Origin: Pseudomonas sp. ML2-2023-3
GTDB taxonomy: Bacteria; Pseudomonadota; Gammaproteobacteria; Pseudomonadales; Pseudomonadaceae
DNA: 64,000 nt
Assembly (NCBI RefSeq): GCF_037055275.1
Contig: NZ_CP146343.1
Coordinates: 3,506,501 to 3,570,500 of the forward strand
Reading direction: 5' to 3'
Below, piece by piece: positions 55,064-63,213 of the stretch (position 1 is its first letter; each line of letters begins with the position of its first letter). The position numbers and the translations under genes are program-made. The notes below the pieces were generated by a model. That model worked only from the letters and a program-made list of their open reading frames with translations, ran no database searches and was not told the DNA's origin.

Positions 55064-55634
55064 CGGCCTTGCTTCTCGCCCGGTAATGACGTGCCACGGC
55101 CACGGCAACCATCAGCGCAATGACCCCTAGCGCAATCGGCAAACGATACGGTTTGAGGTCGCCCAGCATCCCTTCCAGAAACTCCCCGGCCCAATACCCG
55201 GCGCTGGCAAACAGCGTTGCCCATATGGCAGCGCCCAACGCGTTGATGCAGGTGAATTTCAAAGGCGAAACCTTGCAGGCCCCAATCACCATCGGCCCGA
55301 CCAGCCGCATGCCATATAGAAACCGCACCGAAAAAATCGATACCGCAGGATGCTGATTGATCATTTGAGTGACCCGGTCGATGACAGCCTGCTGCTTGTG
55401 CAGGCGCGGCAGCAGGCGAGCGCCGAAATACCGGCCGATCCAGAACAGCAACTGATCACCCAGCATCCCCGCCAGACTGGCGTAACCAATCACTGGCAAG
55501 AGCTTGAGCACATGCTGGTGCGCGGCCATCCCGCCCAGCAGCAGGATGGTTTCACCCTCCAGCAGACACCCGATGAAAATGGCCAGATAACCATAGGTTG
55601 CCAGCAAGTAATTGAAGTCGATGTGTTCGAACAT
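55050..55634 (-). CDS. DedA-family membrane protein
   Basis: 194 residues, about five or six membrane helices, DedA/SNARE-associated Tvp38 family: GCLLEGETILLLGGMAAHQH, then VRFLYGMRLVGPMVIGACKV with the conserved arginine-glycine pattern. DedA proteins move or flip undecaprenyl phosphate or phospholipids and affect envelope integrity. It overlaps the anti-sigma gene end by 14 bp on the opposite strand. Confidence 0.9.
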   Translation of the reverse strand: MFEHIDFNYLLATYGYLAIFIGCLLEGETILLLGGMAAHQHVLKLLPVIGYASLAGMLGDQLLFWIGRYFGARLLPRLHKQQAVIDRVTQMINQHPAVSIFSVRFLYGMRLVGPMVIGACKVSPLKFTCINALGAAIWATLFASAGYWAGEFLEGMLGDLKPYRLPIALGVIALMVAVAVARHYRARSKAVKSL

Positions 55635-55705
55635 GGGTGCTTTATAGCTCCATTGAAGGTCTGGGTGTTACGGCGTCCCTGCGACTCAATCTATCACGCA
55701 GCCAC

Positions 55706-56752
55706 TCAGTGCCGATGTCGATGGTGAATATCCGGAAAATGCGGATGGCTATGACTGATCACGTGATGTTGATGGGCATGACTATGGGGGGCGTTCCCGG
55801 TGACTTCTTCATCATGTTCATGCTGATGATGTTCGTCGTGGGCATGCCGATGGGTGTGCTCCAACGGCTGATGCAAATGGACATGCTCATGGCGCTCGGT
55901 CAGGTGCAGCCAGACGCCAAACATCATGAACGCCGCCGCGACCCAGAACAGCACCGACACCGACTCACCCAGAACCAGGATGGAGATCGCCGCGCCCAGG
56001 AAAGGTGCTGTCGAGAAATACGCTCCGGTCCGCGCAGCCCCCAGGCCACGCAATGCCAGTACAAAAAGCACCAAACTGACACCGTAGCCCAAAAAGCCGA
56101 TCAGCAATGTCGGGCTTAGCACCGCAAGTGGCGCAATCTTTGCGCCCATCATCAGCGCGATCGCGCAGTTCACCAGCCCTGCGAACAACCCTTTGGCCCC
56201 TGCAATAAACAGCGCGTCCGAGGCAGACACCTTGCGCGTCAGATTGTTGTCAATCGCCCAGCACAAACAGGCAAACGCGACGGCCAGCGGCCCGAGCAAG
56301 GAGAGCGACACACTTGACGCCATGCCTGAAGGCCAGGACAACACAACACCCCCGGCGATAATCGCCAGCATGCCCAGCACAATCCGCCGATCGGCGTTTT
56401 CCTTGAACACCACCCACGCCAACAGTGCCGTCAGTACGGGTTCAAGATTCAACATCAGCGACGCGGTGGCGCCACTGGTCAGGGTCAGACCGAACATCAA
56501 GGCCACAGGCCCCAAAATCCCGCCAAACACAATCGCCCCGCCCAGCCAGGGCCACTCGCCTGCACTCAAGCCAGACGCCTTCCAGCCTCGATCGCGAATA
56601 CAGCGCACCAGCAGCAGCCCCACCCCGCTGCCCAGATACAGCAAACCCGCCAGCATCACCGGTGGAACCTCGGCCCCCAGTACCTTGGCCAGAGGCGTAC
56701 TGGCCCCAAACAGCGCCGCTGCAGCCAATGCGTAAACCACACTCGTATTCAT
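55706..56752 (-). CDS. EamA/DMT transporter with histidine-rich C-terminal tail
   Basis: About 348 residues with ten predicted membrane helices in two EamA repeats (ALFGASTPLAKVLGAEVPPV and GYGVSLVLFVLALRGLGAAR). After the last helix comes a tail of about 60 residues containing about 24 histidines, with many H-x-H pairs (HTHRHAHDEHHQHEHDEE). Most DMT transporters stop after helix ten. The tail faces the cytoplasm by the usual topology and could bind Zn, Ni or Co, suggesting a metal-regulated or metal-exporting transporter (inference). The ATG at 56752 is chosen; a GTG at 56761 is possible. Confidence 0.87.
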   Translation of the reverse strand: MNTSVVYALAAAALFGASTPLAKVLGAEVPPVMLAGLLYLGSGVGLLLVRCIRDRGWKASGLSAGEWPWLGGAIVFGGILGPVALMFGLTLTSGATASLMLNLEPVLTALLAWVVFKENADRRIVLGMLAIIAGGVVLSWPSGMASSVSLSLLGPLAVAFACLCWAIDNNLTRKVSASDALFIAGAKGLFAGLVNCAIALMMGAKIAPLAVLSPTLLIGFLGYGVSLVLFVLALRGLGAARTGAYFSTAPFLGAAISILVLGESVSVLFWVAAAFMMFGVWLHLTERHEHVHLHQPLEHTHRHAHDEHHQHEHDEEVTGNAPHSHAHQHHVISHSHPHFPDIHHRHRH

Positions 56753-57021
56753 CACATCCACTTCTTTAATCGTCGTGCATGCAGCCTAGACCAGCCCCCA
56801 AGAAACGACCGTCTTAGCGGCACAAACCTTGAGCCGCTCGGTATATCTATGATTTTCCGAAGGTTTTACTCAGCTGGCAGGCAAAAAAATGTACCAGAAT
56901 GAACGCTATCGAACTTGCCTCATCGGCGCAGGCTCTATATATTCGTCCACCTGTCACGCAGGCTCTTGAGTACTTTGACTTCTAAAGCACCTTCCTTCCT
57001 GACCCGCTTCACAGCGCTACC

Positions 57022-57108
57022 GCCCGAATGGCGAAACTGGTAGACGCATGGGACTTAAAATCCCCCGCTCGTAAGGGCGTCCCGGTTCGATTCCGGGTTC
57101 GGGCACCA
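57022..57108 (+). tRNA. tRNA-Leu(TAA)
   Basis: The 87-nt sequence folds as a class-II tRNA. The acceptor stem GCCCGAA pairs with TTCGGGC, the anticodon loop CTTAAAA carries TAA, a long variable arm follows, the T arm is GGTTCGATTCC, and CCA is encoded at the 3' end. The long variable arm and anticodon fit leucine. Its 3' end is repeated with three mismatches at 63088-63111. Confidence 0.97.
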
Positions 57109-57154
57109 CTTCTCTGTTTCAAGACTTCCCAAGAGGTCTCTGAAACCCGCATAG

Positions 57155-57178
57155 AACCTGCCTTGTGCAGGTTTTTTG
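57155..57178 (+). terminator. terminator of tRNA-Leu
   Basis: Stem AACCTGC/GCAGGTT (57155-57161 with 57167-57173), loop CTTGT, followed by a T-run. It lies 46 bp after the tRNA CCA end. Confidence 0.9.
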
Positions 57179-57474
57179 TTGTCCGAATTTCTCTCTCATA
57201 TTCACTCCAGCCCAACCTTTTCAGTACATCCTGAGTTCGATTTACGGGAGAGCTTCGCAACGCAAGCTTGAGTCAGTCCGACTTGGTAGCTCTTGCGCTT
57301 GGTCGATCACGTTCGAACAAGAGCGTCTCAGAGCTCCCTTCCATGTTTTAAATCTCGCAATTTACCCTTCGCTCGCTTCATACTTTGATGGCTCAATGAT
57401 GGCAATGGCTTCAAGGACTACCTGATTGCGGTCCCTGCGGCCGGCTTTTTCAGTTTGAATTTAAGGGATTATCC
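57179..57474. other. non-coding left end of the putative island
   Basis: About 300 bp with lower GC than the left flank and no supported gene. It ends in a ribosome-binding-site-like AAGGGAT before the next start codon. No integrase gene or recognisable fragment is seen here. Confidence 0.4.
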
Positions 57475-58458
57475 ATGACTCGTCTGAGTACGGGACTACT
57501 GAGCATTTCGTTTTTTGTAATTTGCCTGATAACCGCCTCAACCCACGCGACCAGTTTCGATTGCACAAAAGCCAGCACCTTTGCTGAAAGCCAGATATGC
57601 AGCAACCCTCATCTTGAGCGTTTAGACGAGCAACTTAACTCTGCCTACGTTGCTGGTTTGGCGTCTAGCAAGAACAAAACCCAGTACCGTGCCGATCAGC
57701 GTAAGTGGCTGAAACATCGTGACGCCTGCGTGACTCAGGCATGCGTTAACGAGACGATGACAACCCGTCTAAAAGTCCTGGATACAACACCCGCCCCTGG
57801 AGCGGTCGCTCAGGCTGCGACAGAAGCCACAAAAACGATACAAAAGCAGTCTCAACTCGCCGCCATACCAGCAGCGACTGTGAGCCAAGGGCAACAATCC
57901 AGTGCAGTGTCAGACCAACAGCCGTCAGCAACGACCTCCAACAACGCAACGGATGACTCGACGGATTGGCGGACGGTAAAAATTGCTGTGTTGATCATGA
58001 GCCTGTTGCTGGTTGTGTGTATCTGGCTTCATTCACGAGGCTCAATGACCATTTACAGCTGCTATACCGACGCTTTATGGACGACGTTGACGCCCTTTAT
58101 GGCTGCCGCCACATACTTCATCGCGTCAGCCTGGCTTGAGTTGCCTACTCAGACAGCTCAGATAGCCGCAGCAGCGATATTGGGCCTGATGCTACTCCAG
58201 GTCGTGATTCAAACTGTGCGCCACAATGGCTTCTCGATTTTTTTCCTGTTGGCGCTTTATGCAAAGCTCCTCCTGTTCACCGTCTACTTCTTGTGCATGG
58301 TCGTACTGATCTTTAGCGGAGCACGTACTCCGGCCCAAAAACGCCGACAACGTAACCTCGCCCTGGGCACAAGTGTGCTCTTTGCCTTGCTGACGGGATG
58401 GATGACGCGCACGCGCAACTTCTCACATATCGACGATTACATCGCTGGACGCTCGTAA
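57475..58458 (+). CDS. LprI-like domain protein with C-terminal membrane segments
   Basis: 327 residues. After a signal peptide (cleavage near THA) comes a DUF1311/LprI-type domain, SFDCTKASTFAESQICSNPH then LERLDEQLNSAYVAGL, with conserved cysteines, as in periplasmic lysozyme-inhibitor-like proteins. A low-complexity Ala/Gln/Ser/Thr linker follows, then about four membrane helices from residue 175 onward and a basic C-terminal tail. The combination of an exported domain with a multi-helix anchor is unusual. Its role is unknown. It is the first gene after tRNA-Leu and is followed by the DUF4236 gene. Confidence 0.7.
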   Translation: MTRLSTGLLSISFFVICLITASTHATSFDCTKASTFAESQICSNPHLERLDEQLNSAYVAGLASSKNKTQYRADQRKWLKHRDACVTQACVNETMTTRLKVLDTTPAPGAVAQAATEATKTIQKQSQLAAIPAATVSQGQQSSAVSDQQPSATTSNNATDDSTDWRTVKIAVLIMSLLLVVCIWLHSRGSMTIYSCYTDALWTTLTPFMAAATYFIASAWLELPTQTAQIAAAAILGLMLLQVVIQTVRHNGFSIFFLLALYAKLLLFTVYFLCMVVLIFSGARTPAQKRRQRNLALGTSVLFALLTGWMTRTRNFSHIDDYIAGRS

Positions 58459-58515
58459 TGGGATCGTGGTTTCAACCAGGACCTTGATTCGAAACCTGGA
58501 TATCAAGAGGCGCAA

Positions 58516-59703
58516 ATGGCTTTTAGATTCAGCAAACGCATTACTCTCATCCCCGGTGTTCGTTTGAACATCAGCACCAAGGGTGTCAGCGCTTCTGTGG
58601 GGCCACGCGGACTTAGCATGACCATGGGCCGCAACGGCACTTTCCTGAACACTGGCTTGCCGGGTACCGGTTTGTCGTATCGGCAACGACTGGATAGCCC
58701 GCGCCGTGCGGTCAAGGCACCTGCTTTTGACCCGGATGAGTACAGCGGCTCAATCAAGATCAAGGTGCAAGACAATGGTACGTTACTCATCACAGACACC
58801 GATGACACGGAAATCCCGGCATCACTGGTAAAACGAGCAAAGCTGGAGCAAGCCGAAGCTATCCAGGCCTTACTGGTCAAGGCCGCCGAGACTGTCAACA
58901 AAGAACTTTATGCCTGTCTCGATGTGCACATGGCAACACCTCGACCGGGGTCGCTACCGATAATTCCATCCCCGTTCGCAATTGATGCTCCCAGCATGCC
59001 ATCTCCCCCACCCGCGAGCCTCGTTGACAAGATGTTTCGCGCCCGCAAGCTGGAGCGCGAACGTCAGCTGGCCGAGGTACAGCACCAGCAAGACATGCTC
59101 GACTGGGCTGTTGCTCGCGATACTCATGAGTTTGACCGCACTGAAATAGAGAAGGCATTTCGTCTGGCGGCAAAAGGGTTTAGTGCGCCGATGGAGAAGG
59201 CGCTCGACTACGTACTCAGCGGTATTGCCTGGCCAAAGCAGACGCTAGTGTCCTATGAGTTTTCCCACGATGTCACTGGTGTTGCCCTTGACGTCGACCT
59301 GCCTGACGAGAGCGATATTCCACGTCGCACGGCCGAAGCAAAAGGCAATGGCAAGCTAACCTTCAAAAATCGATCAGACGCTCAAGTTCGTCGCGATTTT
59401 GTCAGGCTGTGCCATGGTTCATTGTTTCGGGTGGTTGGCGAGGTCTTTGCTTTACTGCCAGCAATCGAGAACTGCCTGGTGTCGGGTTATGTTCAACGTC
59501 ACGACCCAGCAACCGGCCGAGACGAAGAACCCTATATAATTTCAGCATTGGTCACTCGGGAAGAGTGGTCGTCTTTGGACTTCGATAATCTTGAGTCCAT
59601 TGATCCTGCATCAATGCTAAACGCGATTGGTGCACGAGTTAGCCTGGATCGTTCCTCACGGTTTAAAGAAATTGCTCCCTACGAGATGAGCGATCTGGGT
59701 TAG
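58516..59703 (+). CDS. DUF4236 domain protein
   Basis: 395 residues. The first 60 residues are a clear DUF4236 domain: MAFRFSKRITLIPGVRLNIS then TKGVSASVGPRGLSMTMGRN and GTFLNTGLPGTGLSY. The rest is soluble, with a charged helical stretch at about 170-215 (RARKLERERQLAEVQHQQDM) and a C-terminal mixed domain I do not recognise. GAGG precedes the ATG. It follows the LprI-like gene on the same strand, so the two may form one unit. Function unknown. Confidence 0.8.
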   Translation: MAFRFSKRITLIPGVRLNISTKGVSASVGPRGLSMTMGRNGTFLNTGLPGTGLSYRQRLDSPRRAVKAPAFDPDEYSGSIKIKVQDNGTLLITDTDDTEIPASLVKRAKLEQAEAIQALLVKAAETVNKELYACLDVHMATPRPGSLPIIPSPFAIDAPSMPSPPPASLVDKMFRARKLERERQLAEVQHQQDMLDWAVARDTHEFDRTEIEKAFRLAAKGFSAPMEKALDYVLSGIAWPKQTLVSYEFSHDVTGVALDVDLPDESDIPRRTAEAKGNGKLTFKNRSDAQVRRDFVRLCHGSLFRVVGEVFALLPAIENCLVSGYVQRHDPATGRDEEPYIISALVTREEWSSLDFDNLESIDPASMLNAIGARVSLDRSSRFKEIAPYEMSDLG

Positions 59704-59951
59704 ATCATTGAGTCGCATTCGATATTCGGGCTGTTTTTTTCGCCACCACATCCCCTCGCCGGGTCAAGACTTGAGAAATTTGGATCGTTTGAATATCTGG
59801 CGCAGTGGCAGGGTCTACGGGGAGAAGACCTGAATGTCGACCCTGAAACCGAACAAGTGCTGATGTGCACGAAAACCAACCTGTTAGTGATCTTTACTCC
59901 GGATCAAGCCAAGTACGTTTCGCAAGTCTAAACAGCGCCTCAAATGAATAT

Positions 59952-60752
59952 TCATTTTCCACTCCCCCCCGCTTCATCTGCAGTGAGAGGCCTCGTTGCC
60001 AGGCCGACCGTCCAATGACCGCCAGATTCTTTATGTGTTTCCAGCAAATCGTATGTCTTGAGCATGTCCAACAACCCTGAGTGCCCATACTCAGTGGGAG
60101 AGAACGCGGGGTCTGTCCGCTTCAAATAGGAGCCTAAACCACTGACCGTGACCCTGCCTTCATTGGTACTTCCAGCCAGCAATGACACCGCTTCCACTAT
60201 AAAACGAGGACGACGGAGTTTGGGTTTGGCAGCCTGATCCGGTTCTTTCTTGGGATTGGGCAGATCTGGAATATCCTTGGGGATCAGAGCATCAGCCAGT
60301 GCAGGATCATGTACTTTGCGCCATTCGAAGAACTGATCACTGGCATTGCGCAGGGCGTCCGGGGTTTTGGCTTCACCCACGATGCAAACGGCTGCACCCC
60401 GCTCCCGAAGCTTTCGACACAGATAGGCGAAATCCGAGTCGCTGGTAACCAGGCAGAACATGTCCGCTCGATGATCGAACAATGCTTCCAGTGCATCCAG
60501 TGCAAGTGCGATATCTGACGTGTTTTTCCCAGAGGCATACTGGTACTGAAGACAAGGTGTAAAGGCAAGCCTGACCAACGCCTCCTGCCACTTGTTTGCG
60601 AGCGTGCCGTGATTTCCATATCCACGGCGCAAGACAATTCGTCCAAACTGCGCCACAACTTTCAATGCGTGCTCCAGCACCTCTGGTGACACATTGTCGC
60701 AATCGACCAGCACCGCTACGCGCGCATCCCCGTTATTGGCAATTTGTGGCAT
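59952..60752 (-). CDS. NYN-domain nuclease-like protein with OST-HTH/LOTUS domain
   Basis: 266 residues. The N-terminal NYN (LabA/DUF88) domain has the acidic residues of the PIN-like active site in VAVLVDCDNVSP, SDIALALDALEAL and LVTSDSDFAYLCR, plus GRIVLRRGYGNHG. The C-terminal part, FIVEAVSLLAGSTNEGRVTV then LGSYLKRTDPAFSPTEYGHS, looks like an OST-HTH (LOTUS) RNA-binding domain. NYN proteins are usually RNases. It lies inside the putative island on the opposite strand to its neighbours. Confidence 0.85.
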   Translation of the reverse strand: MPQIANNGDARVAVLVDCDNVSPEVLEHALKVVAQFGRIVLRRGYGNHGTLANKWQEALVRLAFTPCLQYQYASGKNTSDIALALDALEALFDHRADMFCLVTSDSDFAYLCRKLRERGAAVCIVGEAKTPDALRNASDQFFEWRKVHDPALADALIPKDIPDLPNPKKEPDQAAKPKLRRPRFIVEAVSLLAGSTNEGRVTVSGLGSYLKRTDPAFSPTEYGHSGLLDMLKTYDLLETHKESGGHWTVGLATRPLTADEAGGSGK

Positions 60753-60806
60753 ACATCAGCTCCTTGCTTTTTTATATGTCGTGAACGTATCTGGATGATG
60801 CGTGGG

Positions 60807-61034
60807 TCACGGAACCAATAGCGACTGGAAATCACTCTTACCTAAAACTCGAATTTTCTGGCCTATGGCGATCAACTCTTCTGCTTTCAAGTGTTTCGAA
60901 CTCTTGTCCTTACCCGCCAACTTGCTGATGTCCTGATCTCCGACCACCAACAGCGTGGTGTACCTGGTCACGTTGGCGCCGACCTCACAGCCACCCGAAG
61001 CCACCATTTCTGCTGCATCCCGACTAGGTAGACA
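60807..61034 (-). pseudogene. truncated BRCT-domain gene remnant
   Basis: The frame, closed upstream by a TAG at 61035-61037, reads RDAAEMVASGGCEVGANVTR, then YTTLLVVGDQDISKLAGKDK and SSKHLKAEELIAIGQKIRVL. This is the second half of a BRCT domain as found at the C terminus of exonuclease-like proteins. The first half and everything before it are missing. It may still be translated from the ATG at 61007, but it cannot form a whole BRCT fold. Confidence 0.75.
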
Positions 61035-61391
61035 CTACTGCATTCCCAGCCAAGAGCCCCTCCGGCATCATTGTTAGCCCTTCAGTGATACGTCGCCCAC
61101 GCTCCCCCACGTTCATGAACGGGCTCAACACATTCAGCGGCACCGGCCTGTCTCCCGCATTCAGCAACAGTACATTGGCAAACGCCACCGCATCAATGGC
61201 CCTGGCGTCATTGCGTAATGGAATGTTCACTCGACGCGACGAAGGTCAATGCCATGCAGCCTGTGGAGCGAATCAACGCCTTGCTCAATGACCGTGAACA
61301 AGCCCCATTCAATAGCCTTATAGATAGCCTCGCTATTAATCAGACTTCCGATAACCGAAGGTATGGGGGTAAATACCAGTGCCGCGATCAC
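61024..61391 (-). pseudogene. two short overlapping coding remnants of unknown origin
   Basis: Frame one (61391 to 61227) reads VIAALVFTPIPSVIGSLINS then EAIYKAIEWGLFTVIEQGVD, a membrane-like end of a protein. Its TGA overlaps the GTG (61230) of frame two, which reads MNIPLRNDARAIDAVAFANV then LLLNAGDRPVPLNVLSPFMN and stops in the BRCT remnant. They look like the ends of two coupled genes from a mobile element. I cannot name the families. Confidence 0.35.
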
Positions 61392-61855
61392 TTCTGTCAG
61401 TCAGTGGCACACTCAGTGCTGGGATGAAGGCCTGCATTTTCCCGATGGCTGCCGTAAGTAAAGATATAGAAGTGACGACGAATTGCTTTAGCCTAAACCG
61501 AAAGAAGTAAGTGGCTTATTAAAGATTTTGAGTTCCAAAATTATGGAGCCACAGCAATAGAAATCTGCAACCAATACATTCTTTATCGCCAGCAGCCACC
61601 CCCTATATCTTTGGACACCAGTGCGATTGTCGCGTCAAGTTACTACAATTTGTATTTAGCTTTTATATGGTGCGCACAATAACTTGATTACAAAGGCAAA
61701 CGGATCGAGTGGCGAGCAATATCTTGAGACGCTTTATACGATCGAGGTATTATTTTATACTTGCAGTTTTTTCTCTTGCAGGGCGATATTAAGTCCGATC
61801 AAGACCACAGCGAATTGTTTTGCTGTAGACATTAAGCTGCCAGGACAAATAAGCC
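61392..61855. other. AT-rich non-coding stretch before the toxin-like locus
   Basis: 464 bp without a supported gene, noticeably AT-rich compared with the rest of the window. It probably carries the promoter of the two genes that follow. Several TATA-like boxes occur, for example TATACT at 61757-61762, so no single -10/-35 pair can be chosen. Confidence 0.4.
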
Positions 61856-62620
61856 ATGAAGAAGATTTGCCTGTTGTTTTTAAGTAGCGTCGTTATGCTT
61901 CTGGATATATCTCTTTCATTTGCTATTCCGCCAAGCACTGTGTGGCGAATGGACACACGGGGTGAGCAAGAAATATTTTCATCGGGTTTTCAGGCCTGGG
62001 GGAATAACGTGAATGTTCATGCGCATGTCTCAGGCGAGTCCTGCGTGAACAGGCCAGGGTCGCAAAGAAACTCCGGGTTCGTGTCAACAGCCGCCGACTT
62101 TCAGTATATCCGCACTGTTGCAGCAGCCAGAGCCTTCGCTAGGCCCGGGCAGCACATATTTCTTTATCGGATCAGAGCTGACGGCAATTTTTACAATGCC
62201 GAAGCTTCTCTTCGGGCGTTGCACGGCAATAACCCGCAAACGCCGGTTTCCCCCTTGAACTATCAACCTTCCGTTACAGCGAATGAATATATAACACCGG
62301 GCGCTATACCTCCTCGAAATATCAGGGATGTCGAGTCCTATGTTGTTGTTGACGGGCAGTTGCAGGTTTCAACTGCCCGTGCAAACCCCGCTTACATGAC
62401 AGGCAATACAAATGCCGCAGCAACACCATTTGTAAATGGCGTCGCAGGACAAACAGGCCGGTCGACATGGGTGGGCATGATACCTATTGTTGGAGCCTGC
62501 CTGGCTTTACCACGATCGGATTTGAAGCTCGATGAGCTCCAAGTGTCTTCTCCGATGACACTCACGCTGGAATCTATTGTGAGTAACCGTTTGAATGAAC
62601 TCAATCATGATGAACTATGA
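61856..62620 (+). CDS. pertussis toxin S1/PltA-like ADP-ribosyltransferase, exported
   Basis: 254 residues with a signal peptide (MKKICLLFLSSVVMLLDISL, cleavage near SFA). The mature start PPSTVWRMDTRGEQEIFSSG then FQAWGNNVNVHAHVSGESC parallels the pertussis toxin S1 subunit. Key residues align: Arg31 (S1 Arg9), His57 (His35), the STS-type motif FVSTA at 75-79, and Glu144 in NEYITPGAIPPRNI (Glu129). Cys63 and Cys215 (in IPIVGACLA) match S1 Cys41 and Cys201, which join by disulfide. These toxins use NAD to ADP-ribosylate host G proteins. AGGA lies about 10 bases before the ATG. A candidate B subunit gene follows after 18 bp. Target and activity are inferred. Confidence 0.85.
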   Translation: MKKICLLFLSSVVMLLDISLSFAIPPSTVWRMDTRGEQEIFSSGFQAWGNNVNVHAHVSGESCVNRPGSQRNSGFVSTAADFQYIRTVAAARAFARPGQHIFLYRIRADGNFYNAEASLRALHGNNPQTPVSPLNYQPSVTANEYITPGAIPPRNIRDVESYVVVDGQLQVSTARANPAYMTGNTNAAATPFVNGVAGQTGRSTWVGMIPIVGACLALPRSDLKLDELQVSSPMTLTLESIVSNRLNELNHDEL

Positions 62621-62638
62621 CTGCTGAGGAATATAGCT

Positions 62639-62995
62639 ATGCGTTTAGTCTCTGGCTTGTTAATTCTGTGTACAAGCGCTCCTGTTTTTTCTGCTGAATG
62701 GGATCAGTCAAGCAGGCAGTCACGCGCCTATACGTGTGCAAAAGGAACCGTCACTCAACTCTCGGTGGGCAAAGATGATAAGGATGCCGGCAATATCATA
62801 GAAGTTCAATTATCCACCACGGGGGGACGGTGGTGGATCGCCAATAATGCTCGCAACCTGAACGATTCGTCAGGGTATGCGATGCTTAACCTTTTGGCGC
62901 TGTCAAAGTTAACGGGGCAAAAGGTTGCACTCGCTGATGATAAAGGTACTCGTTGCGATGACTTCAACGGAGTTACTTTGACTAATGAGTATTAA
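62639..62995 (+). CDS. small exported protein, candidate AB5 toxin B subunit
   Basis: 118 residues with a signal peptide (cleavage after FSA). The mature part begins AEW, as in SubB and PltB, then TVTQLSVGKDDKDAGNIIEV, a strand-rich stretch, and a helix YAMLNLLALSKLTGQKVALA before a last strand. Cys33 and Cys106 could form one disulfide. Size (about 100 residues), strand-helix order and position 18 bp after the toxin A gene fit an OB-fold B subunit that would form a pentamer and bind host glycans. Sequence similarity is weak, so the family is a suggestion. GAGGA precedes the ATG. Confidence 0.55.
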   Translation: MRLVSGLLILCTSAPVFSAEWDQSSRQSRAYTCAKGTVTQLSVGKDDKDAGNIIEVQLSTTGGRWWIANNARNLNDSSGYAMLNLLALSKLTGQKVALADDKGTRCDDFNGVTLTNEY

Positions 62996-63087
62996 GATGT
63001 TGGCGTGATTATCTGGTCGTTGGGCGAAGGCCTATATTATATATAAGCGTTCCATCAACTGAGCGAAATCATTGAGTTAGGCTTAGT

Positions 63088-63111
63088 GTTCGACTCCGGG
63101 TCCAGGCACCA
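63088..63111 (+). repeat. tRNA 3'-end-like repeat, candidate attachment site
   Basis: The 24 bases from GTTCGA to GGCACCA match the last 24 bases of tRNA-Leu(TAA) (57085-57108) at 21 positions. No acceptor 5' strand or anticodon arm lies upstream, so it is not a whole tRNA. It is followed at once by a terminator, as a tRNA gene would be. It may mark the right end of DNA inserted at the tRNA. Confidence 0.6.
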
Positions 63112-63114
63112 GAC

Positions 63115-63160
63115 AAATCAAGGGCTTGTATGAGATTCTTCGTGCAGGCCCTTGATTTTT
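63115..63160 (+). terminator. rho-independent terminator after the tRNA-like repeat
   Basis: Perfect 11-bp stem AAATCAAGGGC (63115-63125) with GCCCTTGATTT (63148-63158), ending in a T-run on the plus strand. Position fits a former tRNA terminator. It could also end the toxin-like operon. Confidence 0.85.
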
Positions 63161-63213
63161 CAGGTGCGTGAAAAATTCACTCTCTTCTCCAGCCTCCTGC
63201 TTACAGCGTCTTC

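Noticed and set aside
63000..63111. Second complete tRNA gene
   Set aside because: Only the T-arm and acceptor 3' end are present. No D arm, anticodon arm or acceptor 5' strand can be found upstream.
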